Positions 1 through 8,020 of a stretch of DNA of 64,000 nucleotides are shown one piece after another (the first letter of the stretch is position 1; each line of letters begins with the position of its first letter). The stretch is taken from positions 1 to 64,000 of the forward strand of contig NZ_CAUPIY010000009.1 in NCBI RefSeq assembly GCF_963511525.1, given 5' to 3'. The translations under genes and the position numbers were made by a program. The DNA comes from Mobiluncus sp963511525. GTDB lineage: Bacteria; Actinomycetota; Actinomycetes; Actinomycetales; Actinomycetaceae. The notes beneath the pieces were generated by a model. It made no database searches. It saw nothing but the letters and a program-made list of their open reading frames with translations, and was not told the DNA's origin.

Positions 1-223
1 CTCTCAGCACAATTGAATCGAGTAGTTCTTAGTGAGTGCTGGGATCTGTGCAGAGCTCTTCCCGATCGCATCCATTATCACTTCTTTCAACTGGACTCCG
101 AAAACAAGCCAGATAGATGTTCGGCGTTGTCGACGTAGAGTGTGGGGATATCAAATGCACATAGACAATGGTGCTTGTGTCACCGCTTGGCATTTTTCCA
201 GTGGTGTCGGGGATTCGTGTTAG

Positions 224-288
224 AAATTGGCGATTAAATCGAGGTTGCTGGTCTATATAGCCACGAACCCCGATTTAATCGCCAATTT
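224..288. repeat. Long inverted repeat, 18-bp perfect arms
   Basis: The arms at 224-241 and 271-288 (AAATTGGCGATTAAATCG and its exact complement) enclose a 29-bp centre. After one mismatch, four more bases pair inward. Neither outer flank has a T-run, so this is not a normal intrinsic terminator. It could be a protein-binding palindrome, a remnant of a small mobile element, or an RNA hairpin. Function is unknown; the structure itself is certain. Confidence 0.75.
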
Positions 289-410
289 AATACATAACCG
301 AACCCCGCAGCCCATTTTTTTGCTTTGGTGAGACGACCAGTCGGCACCTAATGCGGAATCGGAACATGAACGGGTTGAAAACGCTCAGTCAGGCCTTGAC
401 AAAACAGATA

Positions 411-447
411 TTGACCAGAGGTCTGTAAGACATTATCTTAATAATGT
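411..447 (+). promoter_or_regulatory. Putative antitoxin promoter with overlapping operator palindrome
   Basis: A possible -35 (TTGACC, 411-416) lies 17 bp from a possible -10 (TATCTT, 434-439). The -10 sits inside a palindrome with 7-bp arms: ACATTAT at 430-436 and ATAATGT at 441-447. Autorepression through a palindrome over the promoter is typical of RelB/DinJ-type antitoxins, so this is a reasonable operator. The promoter call is inference from sequence only. Confidence 0.45.
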
Positions 448-474
448 AAGACGTTGATCGCTGGAAGGTGTCAA

Positions 475-756
475 ATGAGTTCAGTTACAATCCGCGTTGA
501 TACTGCTACGAAAGAGGCTGCTGCCTCCATCGCAGAGGATTTCGGCTTTGATTTATCTTCTGTCACCCGCGCTTTTTACCGCCAGATGGTGCGGGAACGG
601 CGCATTCCACTGAGCCTGTCCTACCCAGAGCCCAACGAAGAATCGGAAAAATCGATTCACGAAGCCGAGGAAATCATCGCCCAAGGCGGCACGGGGCGTT
701 TCAAAAATGCCCAAGAAATGTTTGACGACCTGGGAATTCAACACGACAACAACTAG
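475..756 (+). CDS. RelB/DinJ-family antitoxin
   Basis: A 93-residue protein of the RelB/DinJ ribbon-helix-helix antitoxin family. The N-terminal strand (SSVTIRVDTATKEAA) and the following helices, ending in QMVRERRIPLSL, are the family hallmark; the C-terminal half is the acidic, probably flexible toxin-binding part. The ATG at 475 is chosen over an in-frame TTG at 454 because GGAAGG lies 6 nt upstream. Such antitoxins repress their own operon and neutralise a RelE/YafQ-type ribonuclease. Here the downstream toxin reading frame is only a stub (next entry), so the gene is probably an orphan or acts on a toxin encoded elsewhere. Confidence 0.85.
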   Translation: MSSVTIRVDTATKEAAASIAEDFGFDLSSVTRAFYRQMVRERRIPLSLSYPEPNEESEKSIHEAEEIIAQGGTGRFKNAQEMFDDLGIQHDNN

Positions 757-884
757 TGCCCAAGCACACGCGCAACAACGAATGCCATGTGGCCAATGTT
801 GGTGATTGGCTCCTGGTGTGGCGCACGGGCAACGGCATCGCCGTGTTTCAACGCACCGGCAGCCACGACGACATCTTTCGGTGA
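756..884 (+). pseudogene. Truncated YafQ/RelE-type toxin (C-terminal remnant)
   Basis: A 42-codon frame opens with GTG overlapping the antitoxin stop codon. It encodes NECHVANVGDWLLVWRTGN followed by FQRTGSHDDIF. This matches the C-terminal half of YafQ-type endoribonucleases (RECHI..DWLL ... RTGSHSDLF), including the His and Asp residues of the active site. About the first 50 residues of a usual ~90-residue toxin are absent, so the N-terminal helices and part of the active site are gone. An internal deletion fusing the antitoxin stop to the toxin C-terminus is the simplest explanation. It could be translated by coupling but is probably inactive as a ribonuclease. Confidence 0.75.
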
Positions 885-979
885 ATAATTTGTCACTGGT
901 CGGCGGACGTTATCCAAAGTACATCCCCACCACTGCGCGGGAGTTCCGGGCGGCATGTTTTTTTTGATAGGTTCGAGAC

Positions 980-2200
980 ATGAGTAAAACCCTTGAGATG
1001 CCGGACCTGTTGGTGGTTGGTACCGGCTTATTTGGCCTCACCATTGCCCGCGAAGCCGCCGAAGCCGGCTATAAAGTCGTCATGATTGATCGCCGCCCTC
1101 ACTTGGGCGGCAATGCCTGGTCCGAACCCGAGGCCCAGACTGGTATCGAAGTTCACAAGTACGGTGCTCACCTTTTCCACACCTCCAACCAGCGCGTGTG
1201 GGACTACGTCAACCGCTTTACCAAGTTCACGCCTTACATTCATAAGGTTTACACCACCGTACACGGCGAGGTTTTCCCCATGCCCGTGAACCTCGGCACC
1301 ATCAATCAATTCTTCCACGCCGCCTACACTCCCGACCAGGCTCGCGAACTCATCGCCCGGCAAGCCGAGGAAATCCAAGGCGAGGACGCCAACGAAAACT
1401 TTCGCACGAAAGGCATCTCCCTGGTCGGAAAGCCCCTGTTCGAAGCCTTTTTCGAGGGTTACACCGCGAAACAGTGGCAAACCGACCCCACCGAACTGCC
1501 GGCCTCTATCGTGTCTCGCCTCCCGGTTCGCTACAACTACGACAACCGCTATTTCAACGATACTTACGAGGGTTTACCGGTTGACGGATACGGTGCTTGG
1601 CTGACGAACATGGCCACCCACGAAAACATCACCGTCCACCTGGGCGTGGACTTTTTCGACGAAAGCCCCGATAACCCCTGGTCAAAAGCCGCTACGGTCG
1701 GCCGTCTGCCCGTCGTCTACACCGGGCCGATTGACGAATACTTTGCCTACAGCGAGGGCGAGCTGGGGTGGCGCACCATCGACCTGGAACTGGAAGTGAA
1801 ACCGACTGGGGACTTCCAAGGCTGCCCGGTGATGAACTACGGCGACCCCTCCGTGCCCTACACGCGTATCCACGAGTTCCGCCACTTCCACCCCGAACGC
1901 GCCGCCCGCTACCCCGCGGACCAGACCGTCATCGCTCGGGAATATTCCCGTTTTGCCCAGCGCGGCGACGAACCGTACTACCCCATCAACAAGGAAACCG
2001 ACCGCCAACGCCTTGTGAAGTATCGCGAACTGGCCGCGGCCGAACCAAACGTGCTGTTCGGCGGACGCTTGGGCACCTACAAGTATTTAGATATGCACAT
2101 GGCCATCGGTTCTGCCCTGTCGCGGGCCGAAGCGGTGGTGCTACCGCATCTGCGCGGGGAGCGTGCCTCCCTCTCCTTTGTGGCCGGACAGGACGAATAG
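980..2200 (+). CDS. glf: UDP-galactopyranose mutase
   Basis: A 406-residue flavoenzyme that interconverts UDP-galactopyranose and UDP-galactofuranose, the donor for galactofuranose-containing cell-wall or surface glycans. The N-terminal dinucleotide-binding motif GTGLFGLTIAREAAEAG is followed by HLGGNAW, the HKYGAHLFHTSN segment and, in the middle, FFEGYTAKQW and the NRYFNDTYEGLPVDGYG stretch typical of Glf. Length is normal for the family. The ribosome binding site is weak, but the ATG gives the expected N-terminus. A hairpin follows the stop codon, so the gene may form its own unit. A glycosyltransferase lies on the other strand two genes away; any functional link is inference. Confidence 0.95.
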   Translation: MSKTLEMPDLLVVGTGLFGLTIAREAAEAGYKVVMIDRRPHLGGNAWSEPEAQTGIEVHKYGAHLFHTSNQRVWDYVNRFTKFTPYIHKVYTTVHGEVFPMPVNLGTINQFFHAAYTPDQARELIARQAEEIQGEDANENFRTKGISLVGKPLFEAFFEGYTAKQWQTDPTELPASIVSRLPVRYNYDNRYFNDTYEGLPVDGYGAWLTNMATHENITVHLGVDFFDESPDNPWSKAATVGRLPVVYTGPIDEYFAYSEGELGWRTIDLELEVKPTGDFQGCPVMNYGDPSVPYTRIHEFRHFHPERAARYPADQTVIAREYSRFAQRGDEPYYPINKETDRQRLVKYRELAAAEPNVLFGGRLGTYKYLDMHMAIGSALSRAEAVVLPHLRGERASLSFVAGQDE

Positions 2201-2216
2201 CCGAGACGGGTGTCCT

Positions 2217-2243
2217 ATATCCGGTGAAAAACCGGATATTTCG
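2217..2243 (+). terminator. Possible terminator after glf
   Basis: A perfect 9-bp stem (ATATCCGGT, 2217-2225, with ACCGGATAT, 2231-2239) has a 5-nt loop and starts 16 bp after the glf stop. Only a short T stretch follows, so termination strength is uncertain. Confidence 0.5.
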
Positions 2244-2379
2244 CTACCATTAACTCAGGCAAACCCGAATCTCCGGTAACGGCACCCGCCAACCGGGTCG
2301 GGAACCCTGCGGAAACTCCGCCCACCGACCCCGGCGAACCCGCCAACCGCGCAGGTCAGCCTCTATCGAGAGGACAGTC

Positions 2380-3384
2380 TTGGAACACAACCTACCCCTC
2401 GCCATCGCTTTGCAGGTGATTGGGTCGTTCTGTTTCGCCCTGGCTGCCCGGTATCAAAACAGCGCTATTCGCCACGAGGTCAAACACAACCAAAGTCGGC
2501 GGCGCCTGAAGTCCGACCAACTCATGGCAAGCCTGAAAAACCGCCGGTGGTGGCATGGGTTATTGCTGATGGGAGTGTCTTTGGGATGCCAGATTACCGC
2601 CCTGTTCTTTGCCCCGGTCACGGTGGTGCAGCCCGTGGGGTTGCTGGCTTTCCCGTGGTCTATGATTTTGCAGGCACGCGTCGCTCACCAGCGGATTCGC
2701 AAGCGTGAGGGCGCTTTGGTGGCGATGACGGTGCTGGCCACCGGCGTTTTCACTTTCCTTGTGTCCTACTATTCCGCGCCCGATCAGCCCCTGACGACCA
2801 TCAAAGTCTTTATCGGCGCCATCACGATTTATATTCTGGCCGGTTCTTTCGGAATGTTAGGCGCAAAAGGGCCGCGCGTGTGGCGTTCGTTTTTCTGGGG
2901 CAGCGGTGGGGCTATGTTCTACGGTCTGGAAGCCTCGCTGGTGCGTACCCTCATCATCTTTGTCCGCAACCATAACTGGGTGGACAACCCGATGTTCTGG
3001 ATAGTCCTGGTGGTTTTGGTCATTGGTTCGATGACCGCCGGCTGGATGGTGCAGCAGGGTTACGCCACCGGACAAGCCGAGCTGGTCGTCGCGTCGATGA
3101 CCATCACGTCCCCCATCATCGCGGTGTGTTTCGGCATCGCCGTACTGGGTGAGGGCAAGAACTTCACCTGGGGAGTCGCGTTGGGGATAATCGCCTGCGG
3201 ACTGGTCGCCATCGCCGGAATCGTGGGGCTGACCCACTTGAAGGCCCATCAGCCCATCGTTTTGGAACACACCGCCGGGATCCCGATTAACTCGGAATCA
3301 AATCAGTACCAGCCTGCTGAGTCAGCGAACGAGCCGGACGGGCTCGGCACGCCGACGCCAGATACGCCCCCGGAAGTTAGTTAA
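2380..3384 (+). CDS. DMT/NIPA-like multispan membrane transporter
   Basis: A 334-residue integral membrane protein with about nine hydrophobic segments, starting with LAIALQVIGSFCFALAARYQ and ending around residue 285, then a hydrophilic Pro/Glu-rich tail. The layout resembles the DMT superfamily, specifically NIPA-like proteins annotated in actinobacteria as possible magnesium transporters. The family assignment is from topology and conserved patterns (VTVVQPVGLLAFPWS; ASMTITSPIIAVCFGIAVLGE); the substrate is unknown. The start is TTG at 2380, with GAGAGGA 5 nt upstream. The stop overlaps the convergent glycosyltransferase by 8 bp. Confidence 0.75.
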   Translation: MEHNLPLAIALQVIGSFCFALAARYQNSAIRHEVKHNQSRRRLKSDQLMASLKNRRWWHGLLLMGVSLGCQITALFFAPVTVVQPVGLLAFPWSMILQARVAHQRIRKREGALVAMTVLATGVFTFLVSYYSAPDQPLTTIKVFIGAITIYILAGSFGMLGAKGPRVWRSFFWGSGGAMFYGLEASLVRTLIIFVRNHNWVDNPMFWIVLVVLVIGSMTAGWMVQQGYATGQAELVVASMTITSPIIAVCFGIAVLGEGKNFTWGVALGIIACGLVAIAGIVGLTHLKAHQPIVLEHTAGIPINSESNQYQPAESANEPDGLGTPTPDTPPEVS

Positions 3385-4456
3385 ACCGGTAGAGGTGCTG
3401 AGCCAGGCGGTAGGTCTTAACCGCTGCCCACTTCAGCGGGGCTTTGTTCACGCTCGAACCCCTAACCAGCGGGTGACGCTTTAGATTGCGGGCCATGCGC
3501 GGGCTCTTGGCATAAATATGTTTCCACATCTCATCGCGCATCCGCATCGCTTCGTGATCGCCGCGGAGCAGCGAAAACGCCGAAGAAGCCGTGACAATCA
3601 GCGCCAGGAAACCCTCCATATACTTTGCCAAGCGCGGGTTGGGAATGTCGTCGGGCAAAGTGTAGGCATCGACCAACGCCCGGGTCACACGCATCTGTTG
3701 ATCCAAGCGGCCCAGCATGACAGTCTCGTTCACGGACTGGTCGTCACGCCCGATAAAGTAGTGATACAGGTCAACCGGCAAATAGTAGAGTTTCTTTACA
3801 TAAGGGAGGGGAACGTAGACAAAAATATTGTCCACGTAGAACGTGTGTTTGGGCATCACCATCCCGGATTCCCGCAGCACCTGGGTGCGATAAACCGTGG
3901 AGTGCATCAGGATGTTTTGCCCCACCCCGAAGTTTCCGACCTGGTTCCAGGTGATAACCCGGTTCAGCGGCAGGGCGCGGTTGTAGCGGATGACTTTGCG
4001 CGAACCCGTCAACACGTGCTCGTAAACATAATTACAGACAACCAGGTCAACCCGTTCATTATGTGTTAGGAACGTTCTCAGCTTGGACATCAGCAAGTTC
4101 AACCCGACCCGATCCAGCCAGTCGTCCGAGTCAACCACCTTAAAATAGTGGCCGCGAGCCGCCCGCAGACCCGCCATCACCGCTCCACCGTGACCGGCGT
4201 TTTCCTGGTGAATGACCCGAATCTTGTCGGGCATGGCCTGCGCCCACTTATCAGCTTTCGCGCCCGTATGATCCTTTGAACCGTCATTAACAATGATGAT
4301 TTCAGTGTCCTCGCCCGCCCCTATCATCGAGGAAATGCAGGCGTCCATGTAATCCTCGGAGTTGTAGCACGGAATGACAAAAGTCAGGGTTATGTCGCGA
4401 TCCGCCGCGTTCTGTTCAGTGTTTGCGGTTTCCGCGGTTTTATTCGTTTCTGCCAT
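3377..4456 (-). CDS. Glycosyltransferase family 2
   Basis: A 359-residue GT-A fold glycosyltransferase. The nucleotide-sugar-binding strands read TFVIPCYNSEDYMDACISSM and IIIVNDGSKDHTG; then come QENAGHGGAVMAGLRAARG and the metal-binding DxD-type motif KVVDSDDWLD. The C-terminal ~200 residues are a family-specific extension without obvious membrane spans. It probably adds a sugar to a cell-surface glycan or teichoic-acid-like polymer; donor and acceptor cannot be told. It lies 62 bp downstream of the DUF3566 gene on the same strand and could be the last gene of the gyrB-gyrA-DUF3566 unit. Its 3' end overlaps the convergent transporter gene. Confidence 0.88.
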   Translation of the reverse strand: MAETNKTAETANTEQNAADRDITLTFVIPCYNSEDYMDACISSMIGAGEDTEIIIVNDGSKDHTGAKADKWAQAMPDKIRVIHQENAGHGGAVMAGLRAARGHYFKVVDSDDWLDRVGLNLLMSKLRTFLTHNERVDLVVCNYVYEHVLTGSRKVIRYNRALPLNRVITWNQVGNFGVGQNILMHSTVYRTQVLRESGMVMPKHTFYVDNIFVYVPLPYVKKLYYLPVDLYHYFIGRDDQSVNETVMLGRLDQQMRVTRALVDAYTLPDDIPNPRLAKYMEGFLALIVTASSAFSLLRGDHEAMRMRDEMWKHIYAKSPRMARNLKRHPLVRGSSVNKAPLKWAAVKTYRLAQHLYRFN

Positions 4457-4518
4457 CAGGTTCTCTCACTAGATTTCGTTGTTATTTCTGTAGTTTTGCC
4501 CCGTCAGCCGGGGTGGTC

Positions 4519-5283
4519 TCATTCGTCGGTCATCACCACATGCAGCCCGCCCACCATGCGGGCAATCAAGTTGTAAATCACGGCAGACAGCCAGCTCAGT
4601 ACAGTCAAAATAATAATCTGGAGCACGCCAAAAATCGCGACCAGAGCAATGGCCCGGCTAAACGTCAGCGCGTCAACCAGGTTAACCAACGCCGTGGCGG
4701 AAAGCGCCTGTAAAAACCCTTGCATGGAGGAAAACACGTGCAATATATCCAGCACAATCCACAACACTATGGACGCAACCAACATAACTATGGACAGCGC
4801 GACCGCCACCAGGAACCCAATCTTCATCGCTGAGAGCGGATTGATGCGGGACAAAGTCAGCTTCACGCGACGCACGTCAGGCAAATCCATGGCTTCTTCG
4901 CGTTCCTGCATGCGTTTAGCCGCCTCCAAGCGCCGGGCCTCCCGAGCGGCTTGCCGTTCGGCTTTCTTGGCAGCCCGCGCCGCGGCCCGCTCGGCGGCGT
5001 TCGTTTCACGAGGGGTAGGGGTCGGCTCGACTGCGGGTTCCTGGTCCGCAGCAGGTTCATTTTCGGCCTCGGCTGAGCCCTGCCGCGCGCCCGCCTCTGC
5101 GCCGGTTCCCGGCGGTGGGGGCGGAACCGGTCTTTTCACCTGAGTCTCACCAGACTGCAAAGCACCTGAATAGGGGTCAGCGTGACCCAGCCTGGCCCAC
5201 GATACGCTGGGATCCTCGCCGGACGCGTCCATATCGGGATTGGGGGCGGGACTATTCCCGTCGGGTGTTCCTTTTATCCGCAT
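4519..5283 (-). CDS. DUF3566 membrane protein next to gyrA
   Basis: A 254-residue protein with a long disordered N-terminus rich in Pro, Glu and Ala, a charged Ala/Arg/Glu helical stretch around residues 95-130 (AERAAARAAKKAERQAAREA), and a DUF3566 domain with two membrane segments near residues 154-180 and 210-235. A DUF3566 protein directly after gyrA is a conserved actinobacterial arrangement (Rv0007 in Mycobacterium tuberculosis). The function is not established. The ATG at 5283 has AAGGGGA upstream. The charged helical linker is longer than the membrane domain itself. Confidence 0.85.
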   Translation of the reverse strand: MRIKGTPDGNSPAPNPDMDASGEDPSVSWARLGHADPYSGALQSGETQVKRPVPPPPPGTGAEAGARQGSAEAENEPAADQEPAVEPTPTPRETNAAERAAARAAKKAERQAAREARRLEAAKRMQEREEAMDLPDVRRVKLTLSRINPLSAMKIGFLVAVALSIVMLVASIVLWIVLDILHVFSSMQGFLQALSATALVNLVDALTFSRAIALVAIFGVLQIIILTVLSWLSAVIYNLIARMVGGLHVVMTDE

Positions 5284-5417
5284 ATTCCATCCCCTTCAGA
5301 TGTTTCCTCGATTTTAGAGCCTAGCCACCGGCGGCTCAATTCATGCTTCCGTGTTCTCACTTTGACGATTTCGAGGACTTTTGCAATATATCGCACAAAG
5401 CTCGAATTTTCGCAAAG

Positions 5418-7961
5418 TTATTCCTCCAGCTGCGGGTCATTGTCCACGTTGAGGGTGATAGCAATGACCCCGTCGCCTTCATCAGCCCGTGAGAAAATCA
5501 CGCCCTGAGTGTTGCGCCCGGTCCGGCTGACTTCATCGACCCGGGAACGCACGATTTTGCCCCCCGCCATGATGACCAGCACTTCTGAATCTTCCTCGGT
5601 GACCAGCGCGCCAACCAGGTCGCCGCGGGCCTCCACCAGGTTTGCGACCTTAATCCCCAGGCCACCGCGACCCTGGACTCGGTACTCCGACAGCGCCGTG
5701 CGTTTCGCGTAGCCGCCCTCGGTCACCACGAACAGGTCCGCGCCCTCGCGCACCACGTCCATCGTCAAGAGTTCGTCTTTGGTCCTAAACCGCATCCCCG
5801 TCACCCCGGATGTGGCCCGACCCATCGGGCGCAGCTGCTCATCGCTGGCGGTAAACCGCAAGGATTGGCCGTGGCGAGACACCAAAATCAGGTCGTCGGT
5901 CGCGTCGACCAGGCACGCCGAAACCAGCTGATCCGCCTCACCGTCACTGTCCTCGCGCAGTTTGATCGCAATCAACCCGCCCGTTCGGTTCGTGTCGTAA
6001 TCGGTCAGCCGAGTCTTTTTCACGAACCCGAGCCGCGTCGCCAACACCAGGTAGGCTTTGTCTTCAAACGAGGAAACCTGCAGGACCTGGGCGATACGTT
6101 CCTCGGGTTGGAAAGCCAGCAGGTTTGCCACGTGCTGACCCTTCGAGTCGCGCCCGCCTTCGGGAATCTCGTAGGCTTTCGCGCGATAGACCCGCCCGAA
6201 GTTCGTAAAGAACAGCAGCCAGTCGTGCGAGGAAGTGGTAAAGAAGTGCTCGACCTGGTCCTCCTCGCGCAGCGTCGCGCCTTTAATGCCTTTGCCGCCG
6301 CGATGCTGGGACCGGTAAGCGTCGACCGGGGTTCGTTTCGCGTACCCGCCACGAGTGATGGTGACCACCACGTCTTCTTCGGGAATGAGGTCTTCCATCG
6401 ACATTTCCCCATCAAAAGGCACGATGGTGGTTTTGCGTTCGTCGCCCCACTTTTCGGTGATTTCGCCGAGCTCCTCAGACACTATGGCGCGTTGGCGTTC
6501 GGGGCGAGCCAAAATGTCTTCATAGTCGGCGACTTTCGCCTCTAATTCGGCGTGTTCGTCCAAAATCTTTTGGCGTTCCAAAGCGGCCAACCGACGCAGC
6601 TGCAAAGCCAGAATCGCGTCAGCCTGAACCTCGTCAACCTTCAGGAACTCCATCAACCCGACCCGAGCATCTTCTGCGGTCGGAGAACGACGAATCAACG
6701 CGATAACCTCATCGAGCGCATCCAAAGCCGCCAGGTAGCCTTGCAAGATATGCAGCCGTTCCTGGGCTTTCGCTAACCGGAAAGCGGTGCGGCGTTTGAT
6801 GACATCGACCTGGTGAGCGGTCCAATAGTGGACAAAACCGTCAATAGACAGGGTCCGCGGCACCCCGTCAACCAGCGCCAACATGTTGGCGGGGAAAGAA
6901 TCTTGCAGCTGGGTGCGTTTATACAGGTTATTCAGCACGACTTTCGGGACCGCGTCGCGTTTCAGTACCACCACAATCCGAGTCCCGGCTCGGTCCGACG
7001 TTTCGTCACGAATATCCGCAATGCCCTGCAGCTGGCCGTCTTTGACCAGCTGAGCAATCTTAACCTGCAGGTTATCGGGATTGACCTGGTAGGGCAGTTC
7101 GGTCGCCACCAGGCAGGTGCGCCCGTTGAGTTCCTCCACGTTGACCACCGCGCGTTGGGTGATGGAACCGCGGCCAGTCCGGTAGGTTTCCTCAATCCCG
7201 CGCCGACCCAGAATCGTGGCGCCGGTGGGGAAATCCGGGCCTTTGATGCGCTGCAGACAGGCCTGGAGCAATTCTTCGCGGGTCGCCTCGGGGTTTTGCA
7301 GATACCATTGCGCGGCGTCCGCGACTTCCCGCAGGTTGTGGGGCGGAATCCGGGTCGCCATGCCCACCGCGATACCTTCCGACCCGTTAATCAGCAGGTT
7401 CGGGATGCGGCTGGGCAGCACGGTCGGCTCTTGGGAGCGCCCGTCATAGTTGTCCATGAAATCGACAGTGTCCTCGTCGATGTCACGCACCATTTCCATG
7501 GCGAGGGCGGCCATCTTGCATTCCGTGTACCGAGGCGCGGCCGGTCCGAGGTTACCGGGGGAACCAAAGTTGCCTTGACCAGCCACCAAGGGGTAACGCA
7601 ACGACCAGGGCTGCACCAACCGGGCTAGTGCGTCATAGACCGAAAAATCCCCGTGAGGGTGGAAGTGGCCCAAAACGTCGCCCACCACGCGCATACACTT
7701 GGAATACCCACCATTCGGGCGGTATCCCCCGTCATACATGGTGTAGATAACGCGGCGGTGTACCGGTTTCAGCCCATCGCGCACATCGGGCAGGGCGCGG
7801 CCCACAATCACGCTCATGGCGTAGTCCATGTAGGACTTTTTCATCTCTTTTTCCAGATCCACCTGCATGACGCGGGTAGATTCCGCCTCGGTAATCACGG
7901 GCGCATCGGGATGAATGATGTCTTCCACTTCGGAATCGTTGTTGTCTTGGTTATCAGCCAT
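5418..7961 (-). CDS. gyrA: DNA gyrase subunit A
   Basis: An 847-residue breakage-reunion subunit of DNA gyrase, which with GyrB introduces negative supercoils. The catalytic tyrosine is Tyr145 in AAPRYTECKM. The C-terminal DNA-wrapping beta-pinwheel carries the GyrA box as RSQHRGGKGIKG. The quinolone-resistance region reads HPHGDFSVYD (residues 101-110): the position equivalent to E. coli Ser83 is Phe106 (codon TTT at 7644-7646), while the Asp87 equivalent is present as Asp110. The gene follows gyrB by 59 bp and is probably co-transcribed. The AAGGGAA ribosome binding site sits unusually close to the ATG, but no other start fits. Confidence 0.98.
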   Translation of the reverse strand: MADNQDNNDSEVEDIIHPDAPVITEAESTRVMQVDLEKEMKKSYMDYAMSVIVGRALPDVRDGLKPVHRRVIYTMYDGGYRPNGGYSKCMRVVGDVLGHFHPHGDFSVYDALARLVQPWSLRYPLVAGQGNFGSPGNLGPAAPRYTECKMAALAMEMVRDIDEDTVDFMDNYDGRSQEPTVLPSRIPNLLINGSEGIAVGMATRIPPHNLREVADAAQWYLQNPEATREELLQACLQRIKGPDFPTGATILGRRGIEETYRTGRGSITQRAVVNVEELNGRTCLVATELPYQVNPDNLQVKIAQLVKDGQLQGIADIRDETSDRAGTRIVVVLKRDAVPKVVLNNLYKRTQLQDSFPANMLALVDGVPRTLSIDGFVHYWTAHQVDVIKRRTAFRLAKAQERLHILQGYLAALDALDEVIALIRRSPTAEDARVGLMEFLKVDEVQADAILALQLRRLAALERQKILDEHAELEAKVADYEDILARPERQRAIVSEELGEITEKWGDERKTTIVPFDGEMSMEDLIPEEDVVVTITRGGYAKRTPVDAYRSQHRGGKGIKGATLREEDQVEHFFTTSSHDWLLFFTNFGRVYRAKAYEIPEGGRDSKGQHVANLLAFQPEERIAQVLQVSSFEDKAYLVLATRLGFVKKTRLTDYDTNRTGGLIAIKLREDSDGEADQLVSACLVDATDDLILVSRHGQSLRFTASDEQLRPMGRATSGVTGMRFRTKDELLTMDVVREGADLFVVTEGGYAKRTALSEYRVQGRGGLGIKVANLVEARGDLVGALVTEEDSEVLVIMAGGKIVRSRVDEVSRTGRNTQGVIFSRADEGDGVIAITLNVDNDPQLEE

Positions 7962-8020
7962 TTCCCTTGTCTTTCAATAGCTTGGTGAAAGTTTCACCGT
8001 GGCTTGTGGTTAGTGTTCGC

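Larger units (their letters stand above)
1..453. other. Left-edge region without a supportable gene
   Basis: No protein family is recognisable in any frame of this stretch. A 63-codon plus-strand frame at 32-223 and shorter minus-strand frames lack a convincing ribosome binding site and resemble nothing I know. What the region does hold is the long inverted repeat at 224-288 and, at its right end, the promoter/operator of the antitoxin gene. It may be a decayed gene end belonging to the neighbour outside the window. Confidence 0.4.

Noticed and set aside
54..190. Minus-strand frames of 23-54 codons near the left edge
   Set aside because: Short, no similarity, and weak start signals; could be the decayed end of a neighbour outside the window.
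32..223. 63-codon plus-strand frame at the left edge
   Set aside because: No ribosome binding site, no recognisable domain, composition not gene-like.
6813..7628. Long plus-strand open frame opposite gyrA
   Set aside because: It is the antisense of a conserved gene in GC-rich DNA; Gln/His/Arg/Val-rich without domain.
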